64,000 nucleotides of DNA, from NCBI RefSeq assembly GCF_013426895.1, contig NZ_AP023174.1, positions 1,922,001 to 1,986,000 of the forward strand, in the 5' to 3' direction. The translations under genes and the position numbers were made by a program. The DNA comes from Paraburkholderia largidicola. GTDB lineage: Bacteria; Pseudomonadota; Gammaproteobacteria; Burkholderiales; Burkholderiaceae. The notes under the pieces were generated by a model. The model searched no databases. It had not been told where the DNA came from and saw only the letters and a program-made list of their open reading frames with translations. Of the stretch, positions 35,184-45,056 are shown piece by piece; positions within the stretch are counted from its first letter, which is position 1, and each line of letters begins with the position of its first letter.

Positions 35184-35925
35184 TTTTTTTTTGTCTGCGA
35201 CGCTGGTGTGTTTGCTCTGGTTTTCGCTGGCATCCGCGTTTTGCCTTCGTGCTTCAGGCGTTGCCCCTGTGCGGGGCGGCACCTACTTTTCTTTGCCGCC
35301 GCAAAGAAAGTAGGCAAAAGAAAGCGGCTCACACCGCCAGTGCTTGTGTTTGCCTGAGGGCCCCCAAAGGTTCTTACACTTCACACGGCAACGCCCTGGT
35401 TCGCGCTCGTTGCCAACGTTCTCCCTCTACGTCTCACCCACTTCACGTGCCCGCGTCGCGGCACGCCGCGCCAGATAGTCCTCCGCCGCCCAGGTGGCAA
35501 ACTGTGTGTCGGCTTTCGCACCATACGCGCTTCACTCCGGACTCGGTAGCAAGGTTGGTGTTTCTGGTAAGAGCACTAACCTGTGTGGCGCGACCACCTA
35601 CACACAGTTTGCCACCTGGGCGGCACAAACCATTCGCTCCCGCTGGCCTAGGTACGGGTATTCGAAGCGGGTGAGGCGTTCATTCGAAGCGCTGGCAACG
35701 GGCAACGAACAACGGGTTACCGTGTGACGTGTGGGGACGTTGGGGGCCCGTGGATAGGAACACGTGCTGGCGGTGTGAGCCGCTTTCTTTTGCCTACTTT
35801 TCTTTGCGGCGGCAAAGAAAAGTAGGTGCCGCCCCGCACAGGGGCAACGCTAGCAAACCAGAAGCAAAACGCGGATGCCACCGCAAAACCAAAGCCAACC
35901 CACCACCGTCGCAGACAACAAAAAA
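35184..35925. repeat. Nested palindromic intergenic element, copy 3
   Basis: Third copy of the element family, in opposite orientation to copy 1. Ends are T-run plus TTGTCTGCGACGC on the left and GTCGCAGACA plus A-run on the right. Arms lie at about 35258-35340 and 35775-35850; inner motifs at about 35488 and 35605. Positions 35445-35627 are the exact inverted match of 2540-2722. The left arm hairpin has lost one A (GCAAAGAAAGTAGG instead of GCAAAGAAAAGTAGG). It sits between convergent glxR and the cytochrome c gene and ends three bases from the cytochrome stop. Confidence 0.85.
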
Positions 35926-35927
35926 CC

Positions 35928-36242
35928 TCACCGCCCGAGACTATGATAAAACGCCGCCAGATTAGCAATATCATCCTCAGACAGCGGCTTCGCGACCAAC
36001 GACATCATGTCATTCTGCCTCGCCCCCGACTTGAAGTCCTTCAACGCCTTAACCAGATAATCCTCATTCTGCCCCGCCAGGTTAGGCGCCTCAGGAATCT
36101 TGGCGACCCCATCCATTCCATGACATGCCTGGCACTGCACAGCCTTGGCCCGTCCCTTGGCGACATCGGCTGCATTCGCCGCGCAGGCGAAACCTGCCAC
36201 AACGAACACAGCCACGATCGAATACCCGAATAAGCGCCTCAT
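35928..36242 (-). CDS. Periplasmic class I cytochrome c
   Basis: A 104-residue single-haem cytochrome c. A Sec signal (VAVFVVAGFACAANA) is followed by the haem-binding CQACH and a distal Met in DMMSLVAKPLSEDD, near the C-terminal helix LAAFYHSLGR. It probably accepts electrons from the dehydrogenase coded by the upstream gene, with which it overlaps by four bases (ATGA). Confidence 0.93.
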   Translation of the reverse strand: MRRLFGYSIVAVFVVAGFACAANAADVAKGRAKAVQCQACHGMDGVAKIPEAPNLAGQNEDYLVKALKDFKSGARQNDMMSLVAKPLSEDDIANLAAFYHSLGR

Positions 36243-37501
36243 TTCGCGTACGAAATCCGATAAATCGCGCCAGCATAATCATCCGACACCAACAAAGACC
36301 CATCCTGCAACTGCTGCACATCGACAGGACGTCCCATGTACTCCCCGTTCGGCGTCAACCACCCTTCCGCAAACACCTCGGTCTCCCCGACCGAGCCATC
36401 ATCCTTGACAGGGGTGAACATGATCCGCGCACCGATCGGCTTCGTCCGGTTCCACGAACCGTGCTCCGCATCAAAGATGCCGCCCTGGTACTTCTCCGGG
36501 AACATCTTGCCCGTATAGAACGACATCCCCAGATCCGCCGCGTGCGCAGCGTACTCGACCATCGGGAACACCACACCCGCAGGCGGCGTCTGGTCCTTGT
36601 ATTCCTCCGTGCGCACATGGCCGCCGCCATACCATGGGAACCCATAGTTCGCGCCCGCCTTCGTCGCGTGATTCAGTTCGCCCGGTGGGATGTCGTCGCC
36701 CATGCCGTCCACCTGGTTGTCGGTGAACCATAGCGACTTGTCCTTCGGATTGAAATCGAGGCCCACCGAATTGCGCACACCATGTGCATAGACCTCGCGG
36801 TTCTTGCCGTTCTGGTCCATCCGGATGATGCCCGCGAGTCCGTTCTTGTCCAGCTCCGCGAGCTTGTCTTTCGGCGGCACGTTCCACGGCTGGCCGAGCG
36901 CGATGTAAAGCTTCTTGTCAGGCCCGACGCGGCAATAACGCGCGCCGTGGTTGAAGCTTTCGAACTGCGTCGGAATCAGCTTGCCTTGTGGCACGACCAC
37001 TGCGGCGGCCACGTCCGGGCCGCCCTCGCCGAAGAACTGCGCGGCAGGGAACGCCAGCACACGGTTCTGCTCGACGATGTACAGCACGCCATCCGGCGAG
37101 AAGCACACGGCGTTGGGCACCTTGAACGTGACGGAACTCGCGAACTGGACGACGTCGTCGGCGACGCGCCGCTTGGTCCGGTCCGTCACCTGCCACACGC
37201 GATCCTTGCGCGTGCCGACGAACACCACGCCCGTCGACGGCTCGATCGTCATCGCCCGCGCCTCGGGCACGACGGCATACAGTTCGATCTTGAAGCCCGG
37301 CGGCAACTTGATCGCCTTCAGGTTCTCGCGCAGCGCGTCGGCGCGCGTGCCCGTCTGCGGCACCGTTTCGGCCGGCTTCGTGTTGCCCGTGGTCTTGAAG
37401 TTCGACAGCGTCTGCACGTTGTCCTGCGCCGCATACGCGGCCGGAAGGACCGCGAGTGCGGCGCCGATGGCGAGTGGCAATAACTTCAGGGATGCGTTCA
37501 T
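36239..37501 (-). CDS. PQQ-type sugar/sorbosone dehydrogenase
   Basis: An exported beta-propeller dehydrogenase of the glucose/sorbosone dehydrogenase family, 420 residues. A Sec signal (LLPLAIGAALAVLPAAYA) precedes propeller repeats such as FSPDGVLYIVEQNRVLAF, KLYIALGQPWNVPP, VRNSVGLDFNPKDKSLWFTD and GELNHATKAGANYGFPWYGG. Family members oxidise sugars or related alcohols in the periplasm with PQQ. The overlapping cytochrome c gene gives an electron acceptor. ATG 37501 has AGGAG nine bases before it. An 18-bp palindrome lies about 105 bases upstream. The real substrate cannot be read from sequence. Confidence 0.88.
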   Translation of the reverse strand: MNASLKLLPLAIGAALAVLPAAYAAQDNVQTLSNFKTTGNTKPAETVPQTGTRADALRENLKAIKLPPGFKIELYAVVPEARAMTIEPSTGVVFVGTRKDRVWQVTDRTKRRVADDVVQFASSVTFKVPNAVCFSPDGVLYIVEQNRVLAFPAAQFFGEGGPDVAAAVVVPQGKLIPTQFESFNHGARYCRVGPDKKLYIALGQPWNVPPKDKLAELDKNGLAGIIRMDQNGKNREVYAHGVRNSVGLDFNPKDKSLWFTDNQVDGMGDDIPPGELNHATKAGANYGFPWYGGGHVRTEEYKDQTPPAGVVFPMVEYAAHAADLGMSFYTGKMFPEKYQGGIFDAEHGSWNRTKPIGARIMFTPVKDDGSVGETEVFAEGWLTPNGEYMGRPVDVQQLQDGSLLVSDDYAGAIYRISYAK

Positions 37502-37814
37502 CGGAGTGTCTCCTGTCATTCTGGTGCGGTTTGTTGAACCTGCAACGACGGATACTGGAAAGACATGAACGGAATTGGTGCAGCGTACGATGGCATCGCA
37601 AGCCGTTGCAAGTGCAACGGAACCCGTTTGCGATGGCATCTGAAAGCTTGCCGTGCGTCGGGCTACTGACTGTTATAGACGATGTTCAGCCAAACGTCTG
37701 AACGAATGCCTGCTATGCGGCATTCGCAAAGCAGGCTTCCATGCGAGGGAATGTGTACGAGCGACGCGATATATCCGCGAGAAACCATCGCGCCGTCTTG
37801 TGAGGCGGCAGGAA
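37502..37814. other. Control region upstream of the sugar dehydrogenase operon
   Basis: No gene is supported in these 313 bases. They contain a perfect 18-bp inverted repeat (37604-37621) flanked by two copies of GATGGCATC (37591-37599 and about 37633-37641), and an AT-rich spot with TATAAC on the minus strand near 37672-37677. Confidence 0.6.
37604..37621. promoter_or_regulatory. Perfect 18-bp palindrome, candidate operator
   Basis: CCGTTGCA-AG-TGCAACGG is a perfect 8-2-8 inverted repeat about 100 bases upstream of the sugar dehydrogenase start. It looks like the binding site of a dimeric repressor or activator, which is not coded nearby. Confidence 0.55.
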
Positions 37815-38840
37815 TCAGTACGTATCGAAGACTTGCTGCAATGCAACCGGCGTCGTGTGACCTGCCGCAAGCGCGAGCATCAGCAGCACGCGTGCCTTGT
37901 ACGGATTGAGCGCGCCTGCCGTGACGAAGCCGAGTGCATCGTCGGCGGCTGCGCCATTGCGCATCACATGCCCCGAGCCGACACGCGACGACCGCACGAT
38001 CGCCACGCCTTTCGACGCAGCTTCGGCGAGCGCCGTCTGCACGGTCGCGTGAATCGATCCATTGCCCGTGCCCGCGACGACGATGCCCTTCACGCCCACT
38101 GATACGAGCGCGTCGACGGCCACGCGTGATACGCCCGCGTAGCTCGTCACCACTTCGACCATGGGCCATGCCGCGCCGGTCGACTCGATCGCGAACGGTG
38201 TCGCGCCCGTATGCGGCCGCACGACGCTGCGCTGAAACTCGACGCGCCCGTCCTGCACCCAGCCCAGCGCGCCGATCTCGGGCGACTGAAACGCATCGAC
38301 GGCATACGTGCTCGTCTTCACGACGTCGCGCGCGCTGTGAATGCGGTTGTTGAACGCGACCAGCACGCCCTGCCCGCGCGCCTTGGCGCTGCCCGCGACA
38401 ATCACGGCGTTGAGCAGATTCAGCGGGCCGTCGGCCGACAGCGCCGACGACGGCCGCATCGCCGCCGTCAGCACGACGGGCTTGTCGCTCTTGACGGTCA
38501 GATGCAGCAGATAAGCGGTTTCTTCGAGCGTATCGGTGCCGTGCGTGACGACCACGCCGTCGACTTCATCGGAAGCCAGCAACGTGTTGATGCGCTGCGC
38601 GAGCACGCTCCACAGCGCGAGCGTCATGTCCTTGCTGTCGACGCTCGCGACCTGCTCGGCCTGCACGTTCGCGACGGCCGCCAGCGACGGCACGGCGGCC
38701 AGCAACTGCCCGACGCCGACGACGCCTGCCTGATAACCCGATGTATTGGTCGCGTCGGGCGCCGCGCCCGCGATCGTGCCGCCCGTTGCCAGCACGGCGA
38801 TGCGCGGCAGCGCGCGCGATGCAGAAGTAGAAGTGTTCAT
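37815..38840 (-). CDS. ansB: Type II-like L-asparaginase
   Basis: A 341-residue asparaginase that hydrolyses asparagine to aspartate and ammonia. First catalytic threonine lies in ATGGTIAGAAPDATNTSGY and the second in VVVTHGTDTLEETAYLL (Thr-Asp); the lysine follows in LTAAMRPSSALSADGPLNL. An N-terminal export signal is not evident with ATG 38840, so it may act in the cytoplasm although the sequence resembles type II enzymes. ATG 38876 is an alternative start. The family symbol is tentative. Confidence 0.9.
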   Translation of the reverse strand: MNTSTSASRALPRIAVLATGGTIAGAAPDATNTSGYQAGVVGVGQLLAAVPSLAAVANVQAEQVASVDSKDMTLALWSVLAQRINTLLASDEVDGVVVTHGTDTLEETAYLLHLTVKSDKPVVLTAAMRPSSALSADGPLNLLNAVIVAGSAKARGQGVLVAFNNRIHSARDVVKTSTYAVDAFQSPEIGALGWVQDGRVEFQRSVVRPHTGATPFAIESTGAAWPMVEVVTSYAGVSRVAVDALVSVGVKGIVVAGTGNGSIHATVQTALAEAASKGVAIVRSSRVGSGHVMRNGAAADDALGFVTAGALNPYKARVLLMLALAAGHTTPVALQQVFDTY

Positions 38841-38930
38841 GGCGGCGATTGTAAGCGATGCGCCCGCCGCCGCCATCGATGAAAACGCGAGCCTATGGCG
38901 AGCCTAAGCGCGCCACGGGACACGGCGCCA

Positions 38931-39857
38931 TCAGGCCGCTTCGCGCAACTGGCTCGCGATATCCGCTTCGTGCAATTGCGGCGCGAACATCTCGATCAGC
39001 CGGTACGCGTAGGCACGCAGGAACGCGCCCTTGCGCAAGCCGATGCGCGTCGTGCTCGCTTCGAACAGATGCTGCGTGTCGAGCGCGACGAGTTCGGTAT
39101 CGCGCTTCGGATCGAACGCCATCGCAGCGACGATGCCGATGCCCATGCCGAGTTCGACGTAGGTCTTGATCACATCGGCGTCGATGGCCGTCAGCACGAC
39201 GTCGGGCAGCGCGCCCACCTTCGCGAATGCCTGGTCGATGTGCGAGCGGCCCGTGAAGTCCTGGTCGTACGTGACGATCGGGTATTCGGCGATCTCTTCC
39301 AGCGTGATGTTCTCGCGACCCACGAGCGGATGCCCCTTCGGCACGACCACGACGTGATGCCACGAATAGCACGGGAACGTGACGATGTCGGGATAACGGT
39401 CGAGCGCTTCCGTCGAGATGCCGATGTCGGCCTCGCCGTTGATGATCATCTGCGCGATCTGCTGCGGGTTGCCCTGGCGAAGCGCGAGATGCACCTTCGG
39501 AAAAACCGAAGTGAACTGGCGCACCACCTTCGGCAGCGCGTATCGCGCCTGAGTGTGGGTCGTCGCGACGACGAGGTGGCCGTTGTCCTGATCCGCATAC
39601 TGGCGCGCGACGCGACGCAGGTTCTCTGCGTCGAGCAGCATGCGTTCGATCAGCTGATGCACCGCCTTGCCCGGCTCCGTCAGCCCCGTCAGACGCTTGC
39701 CGCGTCGAATGAAAATATCGACGCCCAGTTCGTCCTCGAGATCCTTGATCTGCTTCGAGACGCCCGACTGCGACGTGTACAGCACGTTCGCGACTTCCGT
39801 CAGGTTCATGTTCTGCCGCACGGCTTCGCGCACGAAGCGCAACTGCTGGAAATTCAT
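38931..39857 (-). CDS. cysB: LysR-type regulator CysB (sulfur assimilation)
   Basis: A 308-residue LysR regulator of the CysB/Cbl group. The HTH region is MNFQQLRFVREAVRQNMNLT, TSQSGVSKQIKDLEDELGVD, and the sulfate/acetylserine-binding domain has TTHTQARYALPKVV and GEADIGISTEAL, which are characteristic for CysB. It activates sulfate uptake and cysteine synthesis when sulfur is limiting. It is the last gene of sbp-cysT-cysW-cysA-cysB, 76 bases after cysA, with a GGAGAC site at ATG 39857. Confidence 0.94.
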   Translation of the reverse strand: MNFQQLRFVREAVRQNMNLTEVANVLYTSQSGVSKQIKDLEDELGVDIFIRRGKRLTGLTEPGKAVHQLIERMLLDAENLRRVARQYADQDNGHLVVATTHTQARYALPKVVRQFTSVFPKVHLALRQGNPQQIAQMIINGEADIGISTEALDRYPDIVTFPCYSWHHVVVVPKGHPLVGRENITLEEIAEYPIVTYDQDFTGRSHIDQAFAKVGALPDVVLTAIDADVIKTYVELGMGIGIVAAMAFDPKRDTELVALDTQHLFEASTTRIGLRKGAFLRAYAYRLIEMFAPQLHEADIASQLREAA

Positions 39858-39933
39858 ATCGATGTCTCCGGTTCGGCCAGAGTAAGTTTGTTTTTCAATG
39901 CCTGGGTTGACGCGACGTCGTTCAGTCCATCAC

Positions 39934-40992
39934 TCAATGCGCGGGGAACACACGCAACGAACGCGGCACGGCCGTCACGCCGTCGCCGATCGCAAGTTGC
40001 AACTCGCGCCACGTTTCGCGGTCGAGTTCCGCTTCGAGCACACGGCCTTCGTGCCCTTCCAGTTCGACACGCACCGAGCCGCCCAGCGTCACCACGCGCC
40101 GCACGCCGACGACGATGCCGTCGCGATGTCCCGACGCCTGCGGATACAGCACGAGATCGTGCGGACGTACATAGGCGAACGCCGGGCCCTGAAAGTTCGC
40201 TTCGATTGCGATCGGCTGCGCGGCGCCATCGACGACGAAACCCTTGCCGTCGACGCTGCCATGCAGCCGGTTCGCCGCACCAAGAAACTCGTAGACGAAC
40301 GAGGTCTGCGGATGATCGTAGACATCTTGCGGGCTGCCCACCTGCTCGACGTGCCCGTGATTCAGCACGACGATGCGGTCCGCCACTTCCAGCGCTTCTT
40401 CCTGGTCATGCGTGACGAAGATCGTCGAGATATGCAGGTCGTCGTGCAAACGGCGCAGCCAGCTGCGCAGTTCCTTGCGCACTTTCGCGTCCAGCGCGCC
40501 GAACGGTTCGTCGAGCAGCAGCACTTTCGGCTCGACGGCGAGCGCACGCGCCAGCGCGATACGCTGCCGCTGACCGCCCGACAGCTCCGACGGGTAGCGC
40601 TGCGCGAGCCAGTCGAGCTGCACGAGCTTCAGCAACTCATGCACTTTCTCGCGGATCACGGCTTCCGACGGGCGCTCCTTGCGCGGCTTCACGCGCAGGC
40701 CGAACGCGACGTTCTCGAACACCGTCATGTGACGGAACAGCGCGTAATGCTGGAACACGAAGCCGACGTTGCGCTCGCGCGCGCCCACTTCCGCGACGTC
40801 CTGACCTTGCAGCACGACCTGGCCCGCGTCGGCGTATTCGAGGCCCGCGATCACGCGCAGCAAGGTGGTCTTGCCACAGCCCGAGGGTCCAAGCAGCGCG
40901 ACGAGTTCGCCCGGCGGAAAATCGAGCGAGACGTTGTCGAGCGCGGTGAAATCGCCAAAGCGCTTTTGCAGATTGCGTACGGTGATGCCCAT
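39934..40992 (-). CDS. cysA: Sulfate/thiosulfate ABC transporter ATPase CysA
   Basis: The ATPase subunit of the sulfate importer, 352 residues. Walker A is [14 protein letters not shown], the signature [15 protein letters not shown] and Walker [13 protein letters not shown]; a C-terminal TOBE-like regulatory region begins near residue 240. An in-frame TTG nine bases upstream lies too close to the AAGGAG site, so ATG 40992 is preferred. It is 15 bases after cysW. Confidence 0.96.
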   Translation of the reverse strand: MGITVRNLQKRFGDFTALDNVSLDFPPGELVALLGPSGCGKTTLLRVIAGLEYADAGQVVLQGQDVAEVGARERNVGFVFQHYALFRHMTVFENVAFGLRVKPRKERPSEAVIREKVHELLKLVQLDWLAQRYPSELSGGQRQRIALARALAVEPKVLLLDEPFGALDAKVRKELRSWLRRLHDDLHISTIFVTHDQEEALEVADRIVVLNHGHVEQVGSPQDVYDHPQTSFVYEFLGAANRLHGSVDGKGFVVDGAAQPIAIEANFQGPAFAYVRPHDLVLYPQASGHRDGIVVGVRRVVTLGGSVRVELEGHEGRVLEAELDRETWRELQLAIGDGVTAVPRSLRVFPAH

Positions 40993-41007
40993 CTTTGACA
41001 ACTCTCC

Positions 41008-41976
41008 TTACTGGACCGATTGTGCGGCGGTATTCGTCGACTGGGTGGACGGCTTGCTCACGGGACCGGCATGGGCGGGCACATCGCGCGCGCTCGCCAG
41101 TTCTGCCGACATGTGACGCTCGGCGAGCAGCTTCAGGCCTAGCGTGACAAGTGCGAGCAATGCGAGCACCGACGCCACGGCGAAGGCCGCCGAAAAGTTA
41201 TATTCGTTGTAGAGAATCTCGACGTGCAGCGGCATCGTGTCCGTCTGGCCGCGAATATGGCCCGACACGACGGATACCGCACCGAACTCGCCCATCGCGC
41301 GCGCATTGCACAGAATCACGCCATACAGCAGGCCCCATTTGACGTTCGGCAGCGTGACGCGCCGGAAGATCTGCCAGCCCGACGCGCCGAGCACGTGCGC
41401 CGCTTCTTCTTCATCGTTGCCTTGCGCCTGCATCAGCGGAATCAGCTCGCGCGCAACGAACGGGAACGTGACGAAGATCGTCGCGAGCACGATGCCGGGG
41501 ACTGCGAAGATGATCTGCACGTTGTGATCGGCGAGCCACGGTCCGAACCAGCCTTGCGCGCCGAACATCAGCACGTAGATCAGGCCGGAGATCACGGGCG
41601 ACACCGAGAACGGCAGATCGATCAGCGTCGTCAGCAACGCCTTGCCGCGAAACTCGAACTTGGCGATACACCACGACGCGGCAAGACCGAACACCAGATT
41701 CAGCGGCACGGCAATCGCCGCCGTCAGCAGCGTCAGCTTGATCGCCGAGACGGCATCGGGATCCGCGAGCGACTCGAAATAGAACGCAACGCCCTTGCTC
41801 AACGCCTGATAGAACACGGCGACCAGAGGCAACGCGAGGAACAGCGCGAGAAACAGCAGCGCGATGCCCGTCAGAATCCAGCGCACGACGCGCGGCTCCG
41901 TCACCGGATCGGGTCGGCGCGCGGCGTTGGCGTTGCCCGCGCCCGAGCGGGATAGCAACACGGAATCCTGGCTCAT
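41008..41976 (-). CDS. cysW: Sulfate ABC transporter permease CysW
   Basis: A 322-residue inner-membrane permease with about six helices and the ABC coupling loop [42 protein letters not shown] near the end is typical of CysW. The first 30 residues and last 35 residues are polar extensions. Its ATG overlaps the cysT stop by four bases. Confidence 0.95.
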   Translation of the reverse strand: MSQDSVLLSRSGAGNANAARRPDPVTEPRVVRWILTGIALLFLALFLALPLVAVFYQALSKGVAFYFESLADPDAVSAIKLTLLTAAIAVPLNLVFGLAASWCIAKFEFRGKALLTTLIDLPFSVSPVISGLIYVLMFGAQGWFGPWLADHNVQIIFAVPGIVLATIFVTFPFVARELIPLMQAQGNDEEEAAHVLGASGWQIFRRVTLPNVKWGLLYGVILCNARAMGEFGAVSVVSGHIRGQTDTMPLHVEILYNEYNFSAAFAVASVLALLALVTLGLKLLAERHMSAELASARDVPAHAGPVSKPSTQSTNTAAQSVQ

Positions 41977-42869
41977 TGCGCACCTCCCGTCAGCGCGGCC
42001 GACGACACGACCGGCACGGAAGGCGCCGTGCGGCCACGGGTCGTGCGCCGCTGCAGATACCACTGCAGCGTGTTGATCAGCAGCAGCATCAGGAACGACA
42101 CCACCAGCATCACGACAGCCAGCGCCGTCGCGCCCGCGTAATCGTATTGCTCCAGCTTCGTGATGATCAGTAAAGACGTGATCTCCGACTTCATCGGCAC
42201 GTTGCCGGCGATGAAGATCACCGAGCCGTATTCGCCCAACGCACGCGCGAACGCCAGTGCGAAACCCGTCAGCAGCGCGGGAAACACCGACGGAAACACG
42301 ACGCGCCGGAACGTCAGCCAGCGCGACGCGCCCAGGCACGCGGCCGCCTCTTCCTGCTCGCGCTCGAACTCCTCGAGCACGGGCTGCACGGTCCGCACGA
42401 CGAATGGCAGGCCGATGAAGGTCAGCGCGACCAGCACGCCCGCCGGCGTGAACGCGATCTTGATGCCGAGCGGTTCGAGAAACTGGCCGACCCAGCCATT
42501 GCCCGAATAGATCGCCGCGAGCGAGATGCCCGCCACCGATGTAGGCAGCGCGAACGGCAGATCGACGACGGCATCGACGATGCGCTTGAACGGAAACTCG
42601 TAGCGCACCAACACCCACGCGACGAGAAAGCCGAACACCGCGTTGATCAGCGCGCCGCCGAGCGCCGAGAAGAACGTCAGCCGGTACGACGCGAGCACGC
42701 GCGGCGACGTGACGGCGCGCACGAACTGGCTCCAGTCGAGCGTAGCCGTCTTGAGAAAAGTGGCCGCGAGCGGAATCAGCACCACGAGGCTCAGATACGC
42801 CAGCGTGATGCCGAGTGTCAGGCCGAAGCCGGGTATCGCGCTCGGCTTGCGAAAGGTCAACGTCGTCAT
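41973..42869 (-). CDS. cysT: Sulfate ABC transporter permease CysT (CysU)
   Basis: The partner permease, 298 residues, six or so helices. The coupling loop reads [21 protein letters not shown] and the sulfate-type motif [20 protein letters not shown] follows. It is 105 bases downstream of the binding-protein gene and overlaps cysW (ATGA), so the two permeases are made in equal amounts. Confidence 0.95.
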   Translation of the reverse strand: MTTLTFRKPSAIPGFGLTLGITLAYLSLVVLIPLAATFLKTATLDWSQFVRAVTSPRVLASYRLTFFSALGGALINAVFGFLVAWVLVRYEFPFKRIVDAVVDLPFALPTSVAGISLAAIYSGNGWVGQFLEPLGIKIAFTPAGVLVALTFIGLPFVVRTVQPVLEEFEREQEEAAACLGASRWLTFRRVVFPSVFPALLTGFALAFARALGEYGSVIFIAGNVPMKSEITSLLIITKLEQYDYAGATALAVVMLVVSFLMLLLINTLQWYLQRRTTRGRTAPSVPVVSSAALTGGAQ

Positions 42870-42974
42870 GCGAAAGCTCTTTCAGGTTTTATGCGTTGCA
42901 ACGCGTGCCGTCGCACCATTGCCGAAAGCGCGCCCGAGGGCGCGCCTTTGTTCAAACATGGCCGCTGCGTGGTT

Positions 42975-44033
42975 TCACTGCGGCTGGTAGATCGAATCGA
43001 ACACACCGCCATCGGCAAAGTGCGTCTTCTGCGCGTTCGTCCAGCCGCCGAACGAGTCGTCGACCGTGTACAGCTTCAACTTCGGAAACTTCTCGGTCAG
43101 CGTGGCCGGCACCTTGTTCGAACGCGGACGGTAGAAGTTCTTCGCGGCGATCTCCTGGCCTTCCTCGCTATAAAGGAAGTTCAGATATGCGTCGGCGAGC
43201 TTGCGCGAGCCGTGCTTGTCGACCACCTTGTCCACCACGGCGACGGGCGGCTCGGCCAGAATGCTCGCCGACGGCACCACGATCTCGAACTTGTCGGTGC
43301 CGAATTCCTTCACCGACAGGAACGCCTCGTTTTCCCATGCGATCAGCACATCGCCGATGCCACGCTGAACGAAGCTCGTCGTCGCGCCACGCGCGCCGGA
43401 GTCGAGCACGCCTGCGTTCTTATATAGCTTCGACACGAATTCCTTCGCCTTCTGGTCGTTGCCGCCCGGCAGATGCGCCGCGTACGCCCACGCCGCCAGA
43501 TAGTTCCAGCGCGCGCCGCCCGAGGTCTTCGGGTTCGGCGTCACGATCGACACGCCCGGCTTCACCAGATCGTCCCAGTCCTTGATGTGCTTCGGGTTGC
43601 CCTTGCGCACGAGGAACACGATCGTCGACGTGTACGGCGACGCGTTGTCGGGCAGGCGCTTCTGCCAGTTCTTGTCGATCAGGCCCTTGTTGGCGAGTGC
43701 ATCGATGTCGTAAGCGAGCGCAAGCGTCACGACGTCGGCCTGCAGGCCGTCGAGCACCGAACGCGCCTGCGCGCCCGAGCCGCCGTGCGACTGCTTGAAG
43801 GTGACCGACTCGCCCGTCTTCGCCTTCCATTCCTTGCCGAAGACCTGATTGACGTCCTGGTACAACTCGCGGGTCGGATCGTAAGAAACGTTGAGCAGCG
43901 TCGTATCCGCATGCGCCTGCGCGATCATCCCGACCGCCGACGCTGCGCCCAACGCGAGCGCCGCGACCAGTCGCTTCGCGCTGCTGCGCCTTGCCTTCTG
44001 TGCTCCTGCCAACCCCGTGATCCGAATGCCCAT
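42975..44033 (-). CDS. sbp: Periplasmic sulfate-binding protein
   Basis: A 352-residue exported binding protein. The signal ([20 protein letters not shown], cut before HADTTLL) is followed by [39 protein letters not shown] and [15 protein letters not shown], the sulfate-binding loops of Sbp/CysP. It feeds the CysTWA importer. Start ATG 44033 has a GGAG site; 25 further upstream residues in the frame are not conserved. It is the first gene of the cys operon. Confidence 0.95.
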   Translation of the reverse strand: MGIRITGLAGAQKARRSSAKRLVAALALGAASAVGMIAQAHADTTLLNVSYDPTRELYQDVNQVFGKEWKAKTGESVTFKQSHGGSGAQARSVLDGLQADVVTLALAYDIDALANKGLIDKNWQKRLPDNASPYTSTIVFLVRKGNPKHIKDWDDLVKPGVSIVTPNPKTSGGARWNYLAAWAYAAHLPGGNDQKAKEFVSKLYKNAGVLDSGARGATTSFVQRGIGDVLIAWENEAFLSVKEFGTDKFEIVVPSASILAEPPVAVVDKVVDKHGSRKLADAYLNFLYSEEGQEIAAKNFYRPRSNKVPATLTEKFPKLKLYTVDDSFGGWTNAQKTHFADGGVFDSIYQPQ

Positions 44034-44335
44034 CGACCTTCTCCGTCTTGTTGGTGTGACTGCCTGTTTTCCGCTGATTGCCGCGTTTCGCTGCTGCGCA
44101 AGCGGCAAGCGCCTCTGCCGCTGCGCGGGCGTTGCTGCTGCATCAATGGAGGCCAGTCTATCCGGGCGGCTTCATCATTAAAAATAATGTTTCTTCATTT
44201 TTTAATACGCAATAGTGGTAAAGGAATGGTTTGCGTCCGTGCACGCGTTCTTTAGGCCGTTACAGCGTCGGCTTTCGACGTTCACACGACACCCGGCGCG
44301 ACGAACTTAAAGTAAAGCTTGAAATGCGCCGAATA
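44034..44335. other. Divergent control region between sbp and lexA
   Basis: No gene is visible. The stretch 44165-44225 is unusually AT-rich and contains an imperfect inverted repeat (ATTAAAAATAATG and CATTTTTTAAT, 44177-44204). Such AT-rich sites are where CysB would be expected to bind and activate sbp. The lexA side begins with the SOS boxes at 44336. Confidence 0.55.
44177..44204 (-). promoter_or_regulatory. AT-rich inverted repeat, candidate CysB site
   Basis: ATTAAAAATAATG faces CATTTTTTAAT across six bases, about 145 bases upstream of sbp. CysB sites are AT-rich and poorly conserved, so the call rests on position and composition. Confidence 0.35.
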
Positions 44336-44351
44336 CTGTATAAAAATACAG
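44336..44351 (+). promoter_or_regulatory. SOS box 1 (LexA operator)
   Basis: CTGTATAAAAATACAG is a perfect CTGT-N8-ACAG palindrome flanked by TA on the left, very close to the E. coli LexA consensus. It lies 27 bases upstream of the lexA start. Confidence 0.93.
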
Positions 44352-44355
44352 TCAC

Positions 44356-44371
44356 CTGTCTATCCATACAG
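44356..44371 (+). promoter_or_regulatory. SOS box 2 (LexA operator)
   Basis: CTGTCTATCCATACAG is a second CTGT-N8-ACAG site, 20 bases (about two helical turns) after the first and seven bases before the lexA ATG. Two boxes in tandem imply tight autorepression. Confidence 0.9.
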
Positions 44372-44378
44372 TGGCGCC

Positions 44379-45029
44379 ATGACCAAACTCACCGCACGTC
44401 AGCAGCAGGTTTTCGAACTGATCCGCCGCGCCATCGAGCGCACGGGCTTCCCGCCCACGCGGGCCGAGATTGCCGCCGAGCTCGGTTTCAGCTCCGCCAA
44501 TTCGGCGGAAGAACACCTGAGGGCGCTGGCGCGCAAAGGCGTGATCGAGCTGGCGGCGGGCGCGTCGCGCGGCATCCGTCTGCTTGCGGGCCAGGACGAT
44601 TCCCCGCACCAGTTCACGCTGCCGCACGCGAGCATCATGCAGTTGTCACTGCCGCTCGTAGGTCGCGTGGCAGCCGGTAGCCCGATCCTCGCGCAAGAAC
44701 ATATCTCGCAGACATACACGTGCGACCCGTCGCTGTTCTCGAGCAAGCCCGACTACCTGTTGAAGGTGCGCGGCCTGTCGATGCGCGACGCGGGCATCTT
44801 CGACGGCGATCTGCTGGCCGTACAGAAGAAGAGCGAAGCGAAAGATGGCCAGATCATCATCGCGCGTCTGGGTGACGACGTGACTGTGAAGCGCCTGAAG
44901 CGCCGGCCCAACGGTATCGAGCTGATCGCCGAGAACCCCGATTACGAAAACATTTTTGTTCAGGCCGGCAGCGCGGAGTTCGCGCTGGAAGGCATCGCGG
45001 TCGGGCTGATCCGGCCGACTGAATTCTAA
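44379..45029 (+). CDS. lexA: SOS repressor LexA
   Basis: The 216-residue repressor-protease of the SOS response. The N-terminal winged HTH is [20 protein letters not shown] with [20 protein letters not shown]; the cleavage site Ala-Gly lies in [12 protein letters not shown]; the catalytic Ser is in [15 protein letters not shown] and the Lys in [11 protein letters not shown]. The start ATG 44379 follows two SOS boxes. A small gene follows after 27 bases. Confidence 0.98.
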   Translation: MTKLTARQQQVFELIRRAIERTGFPPTRAEIAAELGFSSANSAEEHLRALARKGVIELAAGASRGIRLLAGQDDSPHQFTLPHASIMQLSLPLVGRVAAGSPILAQEHISQTYTCDPSLFSSKPDYLLKVRGLSMRDAGIFDGDLLAVQKKSEAKDGQIIIARLGDDVTVKRLKRRPNGIELIAENPDYENIFVQAGSAEFALEGIAVGLIRPTEF

Positions 45030-45056
45030 TTAGCTGAACACTGTCTGGAGAGACTC

